A stretch of 55,825 nt of DNA from CAZTZL01 sp964617625 (GTDB lineage Bacteria > Zhuqueibacterota > QNDG01 > DSAB01). The translations under genes and the position numbers were made by a program. This document shows, in pieces, positions 42,688-50,767 of this stretch; within the stretch, counting starts at the first letter, position 1; the number at the start of each line of letters is the position of its first letter. The notes beneath the pieces were generated by a model. That model searched no databases. It had not been told where the DNA came from and saw only the letters and a program-made list of their open reading frames with translations. The stretch is taken from assembly GCA_964617625.1 (NCBI GenBank), contig CAZTZL010000012.1, forward strand, positions 1-55,825. The letters are read 5' to 3'.

Positions 42688-45396
42688 ATGTCGAAACAGT
42701 TTGTATATGTATTCGGTAATGGAAAGGCAGACGGTAACACGAACATGAAAGAACTGCTTGGAGGAAAAGGAGCCAACTTGGCCGAAATGTCCAAATTGGG
42801 TATCCCCGTCCCTCCAGGTTTTACTATTACAACAGAAGTTTGCACCTATTATATGAAAAACAACGGTAAGTACCCCAAAGAACTGGATGGAGAACTGAAA
42901 ACGGCTCTTGCCAAAACAGAAAAAATTATGGGTTTAAAATTCGGCGATCCTAAAAATCCTTTGCTTTTTTCTGTTAGATCCGGGGCAAGAAAATCCATGC
43001 CCGGCATGATGGAAACTGTTCTGAACGTCGGACTGACTCAGGCAACAATACCTGGTCTCATCAAAAAGAGTGGTAGTGAACGGTTTGTTTACGATGCCTA
43101 CCGCCGCCTTATCATGATGTATTCAGATGTCGTTATGGAAAAAGCCGCCGGAATCGAACCCAAAGAAGGTATGGGTATCCGGAGCCAGCTTGAACATGAA
43201 ATGCAAACCATGAAAAATGCCAAAGGCATTCAACTTGATACGGACCTGGATGTGGATGATTTGAAAAAACTGGTGGCCATATTCAAGAAAAAAGTAAAAC
43301 AGGTTCTAAAAAAGGATTTCCCGGACGACCATTTTGAACAACTCTGGGGGGCTATCTCCGCTGTTTTCCAATCATGGAAAGGAAAACGTGCTGTTTCGTA
43401 CCGGCGCATCGAAAGAATTCCTGATGAATGGGGAACAGCTGTGAACGTTCAAACCATGGTTTTCGGTAATATGGGCGACAATTCAGCTACGGGTGTGGCT
43501 TTCTCAAGAGACCCTGCCACTGGCGAAAATAAGTTCTACGGCGAATTCCTGATTAATGCGCAGGGCGAAGATGTTGTAGCCGGGATCAGGACACCGCAGG
43601 CAATCAACAAAGAATCAAAAAGCGAATCTTCCAAACATCTGCCTTCACTTGAAGAGGTAATGCCTGATCTCTACAAACAATTATCGAATATCCGGCTGAG
43701 ACTGGAAAAACACTACCGGGATATGCAGGATCTTGAATTTACAATACAGGATCATAAACTTTATATGCTTCAAACCCGTGTCGGTAAGCGCAACGGTATG
43801 GCAGCCATTCGCATGGCCGTAGAAATGTGCGAAGAAGGCCTTATCACAAAAGAAGAGGCTCTTCTTCGAGTGAGACCTGATCAGCTGGACGAATTGCTTC
43901 ATCCCATGCTTGATCCAAAAGCAGAGAAAAAAGCCTTTATTCTTGCCAAAGGTCTTCCCGCCGGTCCGGGTGGCGGTGTCGGACGTGCCGTTTTTACCGC
44001 CGATGAAGCCGAAGCCTGGGCTAAAAAGGGAGAAACCGTAATTCTGATCCGTGACGAAACGAGTCCGGAAGATGTTCATGGCATGCGTGTTGCCAAGGCT
44101 ATTTTAACAGCCAAGGGCGGAATGACCAGCCATGCTGCCTTGGTCGCCAGAGGCTGGGGAAAATGCTGTATTGTCGGTTGCGGAGCATTGAATATCAATG
44201 TCTCCAAAAAAACACTCACCGTTAACAACAAGACCATTAAAGAAGGTGAGTGGATCTCTCTGAACGGTACAAAAGGTGTGGTTTATGAAGGAAAAATCGG
44301 TGTTCTGCCAGCAGATCCGGAAAAAAACAAATACTATAAAAAGTTAATGGGCTGGGCGGATCAATGCCGGAAACTCAACATTCGCACCAATGCGGACAAT
44401 CCAGCTGATGCAAAACGGGCACGCGTTTTTGGTGCGGAGGGTATCGGTTTAACACGAACCGAGCACATGTTTTTCGGACCGGACCGCATTACTCCCATGC
44501 GGGAAATGATTCTTGCCAACAATGAAGAAGGACGCAAGAAGGCCCTTAAAAAGTTGCTGCCTCTTCAGAAAAAGGATTTCATTGGCATTTTCACGGCCAT
44601 GGACGGTCTTCCGGTTACCATACGTACACTGGATCCGCCCCTTCACGAATTTCTGCCTCAGGATAAAGATACGCAAAAAGAGATGGCGGACATTCTCGGT
44701 GTTTCTGTAAAAACCATTCAGGATAAAGTTAAATCTCTCCACGAACTCAATCCAATGCTGGGTCATCGAGGCTGTCGACTCGGTATTACCTATCCTGAGA
44801 TCACCACCATGCAGGCCCAAGCTATCATTGAGGCTGCCTGCCATGTAGCTAAAAAAGGTGTGAAGGTCTTCCCCGAGATTATGATTCCTCTTATTGGAAC
44901 AAAAGCAGAGTTTGAGAATCAGAAGAAGGTGGTTGACGAAACAGCCAAAGAAGTAATGGATCGAATGGGAATAAAAATCAAATACATGGTTGGAACCATG
45001 ATCGAGATTCCAAGAGCCGCTCTTACAGCAAATGAGGTTGCCGAAAAAGCTGAATTTTTCTCTTTTGGAACCAATGATTTAACACAAATGACATTCGGTT
45101 ACAGTAGAGATGACGTAGGTACGTTTCTTCCAGATTACATTGATAAAAAAATTCTCCCAATAGATCCCTTCCAGAGCCTGGATCAATCTGGAGTCGGACA
45201 ATTGGTCGATATGGGAATACAAAAGGGAAGATCGACGCGCCCCAATCTCAAAGTTGGTATCTGTGGTGAACATGGCGGCGATCCCAACTCGATCGATTTC
45301 TGTCACCGAGTTGGTATGGACTATGTAAGTTGTTCGCCATTCCGGGTTCCGATCGCTAGATTGGCCGCTGCTCATGCAGCTATTATAAATAAATAA
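42688..45396 (+). CDS. ppdK: Pyruvate, phosphate dikinase
   Basis: The 902-residue protein interconverts pyruvate + ATP + Pi and PEP + AMP + PPi. An N-terminal ATP-grasp domain (GGKGANLAEMSKLGIPVPPG; FSVRSGARKSMPGMMETVLN) is followed by the swivelling phosphohistidine domain with His482 in GGMTSHAALVARGWGKCCIV. The C-terminal PEP/pyruvate barrel has GIGLTRTEHMFF, FGTNDLTQMTFGYSRDDVG and the catalytic Cys in VGICGEHGGDP. The full length matches the family (~870-900). A strong AGGAGG precedes the ATG. It is the last gene before the terminator at 45426 and suits PPi-linked central metabolism, common in anaerobes. Confidence 0.98.
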   Translation: MSKQFVYVFGNGKADGNTNMKELLGGKGANLAEMSKLGIPVPPGFTITTEVCTYYMKNNGKYPKELDGELKTALAKTEKIMGLKFGDPKNPLLFSVRSGARKSMPGMMETVLNVGLTQATIPGLIKKSGSERFVYDAYRRLIMMYSDVVMEKAAGIEPKEGMGIRSQLEHEMQTMKNAKGIQLDTDLDVDDLKKLVAIFKKKVKQVLKKDFPDDHFEQLWGAISAVFQSWKGKRAVSYRRIERIPDEWGTAVNVQTMVFGNMGDNSATGVAFSRDPATGENKFYGEFLINAQGEDVVAGIRTPQAINKESKSESSKHLPSLEEVMPDLYKQLSNIRLRLEKHYRDMQDLEFTIQDHKLYMLQTRVGKRNGMAAIRMAVEMCEEGLITKEEALLRVRPDQLDELLHPMLDPKAEKKAFILAKGLPAGPGGGVGRAVFTADEAEAWAKKGETVILIRDETSPEDVHGMRVAKAILTAKGGMTSHAALVARGWGKCCIVGCGALNINVSKKTLTVNNKTIKEGEWISLNGTKGVVYEGKIGVLPADPEKNKYYKKLMGWADQCRKLNIRTNADNPADAKRARVFGAEGIGLTRTEHMFFGPDRITPMREMILANNEEGRKKALKKLLPLQKKDFIGIFTAMDGLPVTIRTLDPPLHEFLPQDKDTQKEMADILGVSVKTIQDKVKSLHELNPMLGHRGCRLGITYPEITTMQAQAIIEAACHVAKKGVKVFPEIMIPLIGTKAEFENQKKVVDETAKEVMDRMGIKIKYMVGTMIEIPRAALTANEVAEKAEFFSFGTNDLTQMTFGYSRDDVGTFLPDYIDKKILPIDPFQSLDQSGVGQLVDMGIQKGRSTRPNLKVGICGEHGGDPNSIDFCHRVGMDYVSCSPFRVPIARLAAAHAAIINK

Positions 45397-45425
45397 TTAC
45401 AGCTTTCCAAAACGAATTCATTTTT

Positions 45426-45471
45426 TGGGGCATGATTAATTTCATGCCCCATTATTTAATTTTTTCTTTTA
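45426..45471 (+). terminator. Rho-independent terminator of ppdK
   Basis: TGGGGCATGA (45426-45435) pairs perfectly with TCATGCCCCA (45442-45451) around a 6-nt loop. It is followed by a T-rich tract (ttatttaattttttctttt). It lies 30 bp after the ppdK stop and insulates the dnaA region. Confidence 0.9.
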
Positions 45472-45767
45472 TTTTTCCCTTGACATTCAAATTGTTTTTG
45501 ATAAATTACTCCCGATGATAAGGCAATTTGGGAGTTGTGGATAACTTGTGAGTTTGTCTCCTTAAATGCTTTTTTCCTTCTTTCTTTATTGTTACTAAAA
45601 GACATATACTATGTTATTTTAATATATTTGTAATTATCTTATAACATTTTAATATATTATTTTTTTTATTTTTAAGTGTTTTTTAACATTCTTATTCTAT
45701 CAATAAAGACGGAGAGGGAGAAAAAAATGTCTCAAAATGTGGATAACGCTTCTTCTGTTGTGGATAA
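45472..45767. other. oriC: oriC lobe upstream of and into dnaA
   Basis: Three exact DnaA boxes, read as TGTGGATAA on the + strand, lie at 45536-45544, 45738-45746 and 45759-45767; the last two are inside the dnaA coding start. Between the first and second lies an extremely AT-rich stretch (about 45585-45705), the best candidate for the unwinding element. A TTGACA at 45480-45485 may belong to a dnaA promoter, with a weak TAAATT at 16 nt. The 330-nt gene-free region 45397-45726 holds this lobe plus the ppdK terminator. Confidence 0.7.
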
Positions 45768-47115
45768 CTTCACGCCTGCAGTCGTTTGGGAAGAATGCTT
45801 GCAGATCATCAAAGAAAAAGTCAATCCTCAAAGCTTTCAAACGTGGTTTTTACCGATTCTTCCTTTGAATTTGGAAGACTCGATATTAACCATTCAAGTG
45901 CCAAGCCAGTTTTTCTATGAATGGATCGAAGGACACTATCCTCACATTATCAGAGATGCGTTATCTCATATACTTGGTGATCAAGCCGCTCTTTCCTATG
46001 TCATTTCACAAAAAAATAACTCTCAAACACCTCCTGCTAACAATGTTAATATCATAACCGGTAAATACCTCGGCGACGAGACTTTCCTCAACTCCAGATA
46101 TACATTTGATAATTTTGTTGAAGGAAGCAGTAATCAGTTTGCAAAAGCAGCTTCTTTGGCTGTTGCCGAAGCTCCCGGGCAAACGTCTTTCAATCCGCTC
46201 GTTATCTACGGTGGCGTGGGCCTAGGAAAAACTCACCTGATTCAGGCAATAGGCAATCTTGCCAAAGACCAGAATACTGTCCGGAGTATCCGATATGTTT
46301 CAAGTGAAAAATTTACAATTGAATTTATCAATTCCATTCAAAACAACAAATCAACAGAATTCAGTCAGGCATATAGAAACGTTGATTTGTTGTTGGTTGA
46401 TGATATCCAATTTTTCATGAGTAAAGAGAGGACGCAGGAAGAATTTTTCCACACATTCAACACATTGCATCAAAAAGGAAAACAGATCGTTCTCTCTTCG
46501 GATAGACCACCCAAAGACCTGCTCGGCCTGGAAGAAAGATTGCTTTCACGTTTTCAGTGGGGACTTGTCGTTGATGTTCAGCCTCCGGACTTAGAAACCC
46601 GAATTGCCATCTTGCAGAAAAAATCCACATGGGAAGACATTGATATTCCAATGGAAATTATTGAGTACATTGCAAGTAACGTTACTTCCAACATCCGGGA
46701 ACTGGAGGGTGCTCTGATAAAAATGCTAGCTTTTTCATCATTGAAAGGTTTGGATATCGATCTTGATTTGACAAAAACTGTCCTGAAAGACATTGTTAAA
46801 AACAAAAAACGGGATATCACAATCGAGGATATTCAACGCGTTGTTTGTCAGTACTTTGGAATCCCCGAAGATCTTTTACGAGGCAAAGGAAGAAAAAAGG
46901 AAATTGCCTTTGCCAGACAAATAGCCATGTTCCTTTCAAAAGAAATGACTCTCTATTCATTAAAAAGCATTGGCCTTCATTTCGGTGGAAGAGATCATAC
47001 TACTGTCATTCACGCTATTCGAACTATTGATCATCATTTAAAAGACAGTACCAATAAAAAAATATCTGATATGTTAGAAGTACTTAAAAGAAAAATCGAA
47101 GTCGCATCTTTATAA
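45727..47115 (+). CDS. dnaA: Chromosomal replication initiator DnaA
   Basis: The protein has 462 residues from ATG 45727, behind GGAGAGGGAG. The open frame extends to ATG 45676, but that adds an AT-rich hydrophobic leader outside the family pattern. Domain I is WEECLQIIKEKVNPQSFQTW, and the AAA+ domain starts at TFDNFVEGSSNQFAKAAS. It has Walker A GGVGLGKTHL, Walker B LLLVDDIQFF, box VII/sensor-type LLSRFQWGLVVDVQPPD and domain IV GGRDHTTVIHAIRTID, which reads DnaA boxes. Two boxes lie inside its own first codons, suggesting autoregulation coupled to origin occupancy. Confidence 0.98.
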   Translation: MSQNVDNASSVVDNFTPAVVWEECLQIIKEKVNPQSFQTWFLPILPLNLEDSILTIQVPSQFFYEWIEGHYPHIIRDALSHILGDQAALSYVISQKNNSQTPPANNVNIITGKYLGDETFLNSRYTFDNFVEGSSNQFAKAASLAVAEAPGQTSFNPLVIYGGVGLGKTHLIQAIGNLAKDQNTVRSIRYVSSEKFTIEFINSIQNNKSTEFSQAYRNVDLLLVDDIQFFMSKERTQEEFFHTFNTLHQKGKQIVLSSDRPPKDLLGLEERLLSRFQWGLVVDVQPPDLETRIAILQKKSTWEDIDIPMEIIEYIASNVTSNIRELEGALIKMLAFSSLKGLDIDLDLTKTVLKDIVKNKKRDITIEDIQRVVCQYFGIPEDLLRGKGRKKEIAFARQIAMFLSKEMTLYSLKSIGLHFGGRDHTTVIHAIRTIDHHLKDSTNKKISDMLEVLKRKIEVASL

Positions 47116-47431
47116 AGAAACTCTAATGTGGATAAAATGTTGTTCGTTGCTATAAATAGTGTTTATAAATTGATGTCGAAATATATTGTTCTGAAAAGTT
47201 GTTTTAATATCCACAACTTCGATACACCTGTTCACATGATATACACGCTTTCCACGTCAATGCCAGAAAAATATTACTTGTTGTTCTTTTTACATTTACA
47301 ATAGGGTTTATTTTATAAAATTCAGTTACTAACATTATTACTATTACTATTTTTCTTGAATATTATTCTAAAAGTTATTATAATAAATTGTGTTGATAAC
47401 ACCCACCCAATAGATCAGGAGGTCCGTTAAA
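47116..47431. other. oriC: oriC lobe between dnaA and dnaN
   Basis: This 316-nt gene-free region contains an exact DnaA box TGTGGATAA (47127-47135). Two one-mismatch boxes are also present: ATATCCACA at 47207-47215 and TGTTGATAA at 47391-47399. An AT-rich stretch spans about 47290-47390. With the upstream lobe it gives a bipartite origin of the Bacillus/Helicobacter style. The dnaN Shine-Dalgarno AGGAGG is at its right end. Confidence 0.65.
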
Positions 47432-48550
47432 ATGAAATTTACTATAAATCAGATTGATCTTTTAAAAGCTTTGCAAAAAATTTCTGGTGTGGTTCCTGCT
47501 AAATCAACAACTCCGATTCTTGAAAATTTTCTACTTGACTTGGATGAAAAAAAGTTGAAAATCACAGGAACAGATCTTGAAGTATCGATGACAACGCAGG
47601 TTGAAGTAACTGAAGCAGAAGAATCGGGAGCTATAGCAATACCTGCAAGAGTCATAAGCGAGATGATACGATCATTGCCGGATATACCCATACATTTTGA
47701 ATCTGATGAAAATCACCGTGTTAAAATTAAAACGGATCAGGGATTGTATCAAATTGCAGGTGTTTCAAAAGAAAGTTTTCCTGAAATACCCAAGTTGGCT
47801 GAAGACAGGATAATAGAAATAGATAATAACAAATTAAATAGAATGTTCAGCAAAACCATATTTGCTGTTTCATCCGATGAACTACGTCCTGCTCTTATGG
47901 GTGTTTTTATGCAGATTTTGAGTGATGAGTTTAGAATGGTCTCAACAGACGGACACCGGCTTTCAAAAATTGTTGACAAAAGTTTTCATTGTGAAGAACC
48001 GCCAATACGGATCATTATTCCACCCAAAGCAATACAGATTGCTTTAAGAAATCTTGAAGATGAAGGAACAACAAAATTAATCATAAACGAAAACGGACTG
48101 TCTTTTAATTTTGATCAAACGATACTTTTTACTCGTTTGGTAGAAGGTCAATATCCAGACTATGAGCGGGTGATACCCCGTGATAACGATAAATCGCTTG
48201 GTATAGACAGAAATCTTTTGATGGCCTGCGTAAAAAGGGTGTCATTGTTCTCCAGTGCACTAACCCATCAGATTCGTTTTTCTTTGTCCGACAATAAACT
48301 GATAGTCTTGTCAGAAGATATTGATATTGGAGGTGAAGCAAGAGAAGAATTAAGTGTGGATTATCATGGAGAAAACATGGAAATTGGCTACAATGCACAA
48401 TACATTATGGATATTCTTAAACATATTGATTCTGATGAGGTTCTGTTTAGTTTGAAAAACCAGGTTAGTGCCACACTTTTGACACCATCTAAACAGGAGG
48501 ATGAAGAATCACTTGTGATGCTTATTATGCCGATAAAATTGAGTTCATAG
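47432..48550 (+). CDS. dnaN: DNA polymerase III beta subunit (sliding clamp)
   Basis: The 372-residue protein has three topologically equivalent clamp domains. It begins MKFTINQIDLLKALQKISGV, has KSTTPILENFLLDLDEKKL, then EFRMVSTDGHRLSKI and FTRLVEGQYPDYERVIP, and ends LVMLIMPIKL, the usual clamp C-terminus. It encircles DNA as a dimer and tethers polymerase and other partners such as MutS. AGGAGG lies about 10 nt upstream. It is followed after 4 nt by the DciA-like gene. Confidence 0.98.
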   Translation: MKFTINQIDLLKALQKISGVVPAKSTTPILENFLLDLDEKKLKITGTDLEVSMTTQVEVTEAEESGAIAIPARVISEMIRSLPDIPIHFESDENHRVKIKTDQGLYQIAGVSKESFPEIPKLAEDRIIEIDNNKLNRMFSKTIFAVSSDELRPALMGVFMQILSDEFRMVSTDGHRLSKIVDKSFHCEEPPIRIIIPPKAIQIALRNLEDEGTTKLIINENGLSFNFDQTILFTRLVEGQYPDYERVIPRDNDKSLGIDRNLLMACVKRVSLFSSALTHQIRFSLSDNKLIVLSEDIDIGGEAREELSVDYHGENMEIGYNAQYIMDILKHIDSDEVLFSLKNQVSATLLTPSKQEDEESLVMLIMPIKLSS

Positions 48551-48554
48551 AAAA

Positions 48555-48830
48555 ATGGAATTAATAGGAGACATCCTTAAAAGCTATTTGAAGGATATTG
48601 GTGTTGAAAAACCAGTTAAAAGATACGAAGCGTTAAGCAAGTGGAGTTCTATTGTCGGAAAGCGAATATCGGATGTAACGGAGCCGGTACGAATATCGGA
48701 TGGAAAAATCTTTATTAAAGTAAAAAGTGATGTCTGGAGAAACGAATTGTTGTACCAGAAACAAAAAATCATAAAGGATATTAATCATCGTTTAGAATCG
48801 AAAGCAATTACGGATATTGTACTAATTTGA
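48555..48830 (+). CDS. DUF721 / DciA-like helicase-loading factor
   Basis: The 91-residue protein matches the DUF721 pattern: an N-terminal helix (IGDILKSYLKDIGVE), then WSSIVGKRISDVTEPVRISD, GKIFIKVKSDVWRNELLYQK and KQKIIKDINHRLESKAI. DciA proteins are the ancestral loaders or operators of replicative helicase DnaB in bacteria without DnaC/DnaI. Its place between dnaN and gyrB supports a replication role. It lacks the C-terminal disordered tail of longer DciA proteins. Confidence 0.85.
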   Translation: MELIGDILKSYLKDIGVEKPVKRYEALSKWSSIVGKRISDVTEPVRISDGKIFIKVKSDVWRNELLYQKQKIIKDINHRLESKAITDIVLI

Positions 48831-48846
48831 GGTGTGATACTTAAAT

Positions 48847-50751
48847 ATGAAAGAAGAGAAATACGACGCAAATAAAATAGTAGTGCTTAAAGGATTGGAG
48901 GGCGTTCGGAAAAGACCCTCTATGTATATTGGAGATACATCCATACGTGGTCTTCACCATTTGGTGTACGAAGTCGTAGATAATAGCGTGGACGAATGTC
49001 TGGCGGGATATTGCACAAAAATCGACGTTGTCATCAAAGAGGATGACAGTATAACTATTACGGATGACGGCCGGGGAATACCGGTTGATGAGCATCCCGT
49101 ACAGCACCGACCGGCCCTGGAAGTTGTTATGACAACCCTGCATGCCGGAGGGAAATTTGATAAGCAATCTTATAAGGTATCAGGCGGTCTACACGGTGTC
49201 GGTGTTTCAGTAACCAATGCTTTGTCAGAATGGTGTATTGTTCGTGTTTTCAGAAACGGTAAGATTTATCAGCAGGAATACAAACAGGGAGAACCGGTTT
49301 ATGATATGAAAACCGTCGGTTCGACAAAGAATAAAAATGGAACCGAAACTTCTTTTTTGCCGGATACAGGAATATTTAAAAATGTAAAATTCAAATTCGA
49401 TATCTTGGGCCAGAGATTGATGGAGTTGGCATTTTTAAACAAAGGCCTTAAAATTACACTGAAAGATGAACGGGAAAAAAAAGAAAAGGTCTATCATGCA
49501 AAAGGGGGCTTGAAGGAGTTTGTCGACTACCTCGATTCAAACAGGACCGCCCTCCACAAGAAACCGATTTTAATAGAGAGTACAAGAGAAGATGTGGATG
49601 TAGATATTGCATTGGAGTACAACGACACGTATCAGGAAAACATTTTTAGTTTTGTGAACAACATACCTACCACCGAAGGCGGAACGCACATGGTCGGGTT
49701 TAAGGGAGCGCTCACAAGGACACTGAATACGTACGCACAGAAAAATAATCTTATAAAAAATGAATCCTTTGCTCTGACGGGTGACGATGTTCGTGAAGGT
49801 CTGACAGCAGTGATCAGTGTCAAGGTCCCGGATCCGCAATTCGAAGGACAAACGAAAACAAAGCTGGGAAACAGTGAAGTCAGGGGAATCGTTGAATCGA
49901 CAGTGGGAGAAAAGCTTTCCGAATTTTTTGAAGAGAATCCGGCTGTTGCTAAGAAGATCATTCAAAAAGGGATTTCTGCTGCGAAATCCAGAGAAGCTGC
50001 TCGAAAAGCCAGGGAACTGACGAGAAGGAAATCCGCTCTCGAATCGGACAGCCTTCCGGGGAAGCTGGCCGATTGTTCGATTCGCGAGCCGCAGGATTGT
50101 GAGATATACATTGTTGAGGGAGATTCGGCGGGTGGCTCGGCAAAGCAGGGAAGGGACAGGCAGTTTCAGGCAATATTGCCATTGAAAGGGAAAATTTTAA
50201 ACGTGGAAAAAGCCAGCCTTGAAAAGATTCTGAACAATGCGGAAATCATTGCAATGGTGACGGCTTTGGGGACGGGTATCGGTGGAGAAGAATTCGATGT
50301 ATCAAGATTGAGATACGGAAAAGTGATTATTATGACCGATGCGGATGTGGACGGCTCGCACATCAGAACGTTGTTATTAACCTTCTTTTTCAGGTATATG
50401 CGCGATCTTATTGAAAAGGGGCATATTTACATTGCTCAACCGCCTTTGTACCGGCTCAAGAAAGGACAGAAAGAAATTTACATATTTAATGATGACGAGA
50501 TGGAAGAACAGTTAAAGAAAACGGGAAGAGATGGTGTTTCAATTCAACGCTACAAAGGGCTTGGAGAAATGAATCCGGATCAATTGTGGAAAACGACGAT
50601 GGACCCGGAAACACGAACCATTCTTCAGGTAAATATTGATGATGCAGTTGAGGCAGATCATATCTTTTCCGTTTTAATGGGTGAGAAGGTTGAACCCCGG
50701 CGGGAATTTATTGAGAATAATGCAGAATATGTGAGAAATTTGGATATTTAG
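48847..50751 (+). CDS. gyrB: DNA gyrase subunit B
   Basis: The 634-residue protein has the GHKL ATPase (ASN in EVVDNSVDECLAGY; GRGIPVDEHP; GGLHGVGVSVTNALSEW), a transducer domain, then TOPRIM with EGDSAGGSAKQGRDR and MTDADVDGSHIRTLLLTFFF. It ends with RREFIENNAEYVRNLDI, which is typical. The length is of the short GyrB class without the E. coli-type insertion. It is separated from gyrA by 16 nt. Confidence 0.97.
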   Translation: MKEEKYDANKIVVLKGLEGVRKRPSMYIGDTSIRGLHHLVYEVVDNSVDECLAGYCTKIDVVIKEDDSITITDDGRGIPVDEHPVQHRPALEVVMTTLHAGGKFDKQSYKVSGGLHGVGVSVTNALSEWCIVRVFRNGKIYQQEYKQGEPVYDMKTVGSTKNKNGTETSFLPDTGIFKNVKFKFDILGQRLMELAFLNKGLKITLKDEREKKEKVYHAKGGLKEFVDYLDSNRTALHKKPILIESTREDVDVDIALEYNDTYQENIFSFVNNIPTTEGGTHMVGFKGALTRTLNTYAQKNNLIKNESFALTGDDVREGLTAVISVKVPDPQFEGQTKTKLGNSEVRGIVESTVGEKLSEFFEENPAVAKKIIQKGISAAKSREAARKARELTRRKSALESDSLPGKLADCSIREPQDCEIYIVEGDSAGGSAKQGRDRQFQAILPLKGKILNVEKASLEKILNNAEIIAMVTALGTGIGGEEFDVSRLRYGKVIIMTDADVDGSHIRTLLLTFFFRYMRDLIEKGHIYIAQPPLYRLKKGQKEIYIFNDDEMEEQLKKTGRDGVSIQRYKGLGEMNPDQLWKTTMDPETRTILQVNIDDAVEADHIFSVLMGEKVEPRREFIENNAEYVRNLDI

Positions 50752-50767
50752 GGAGTCAGGAATATAC

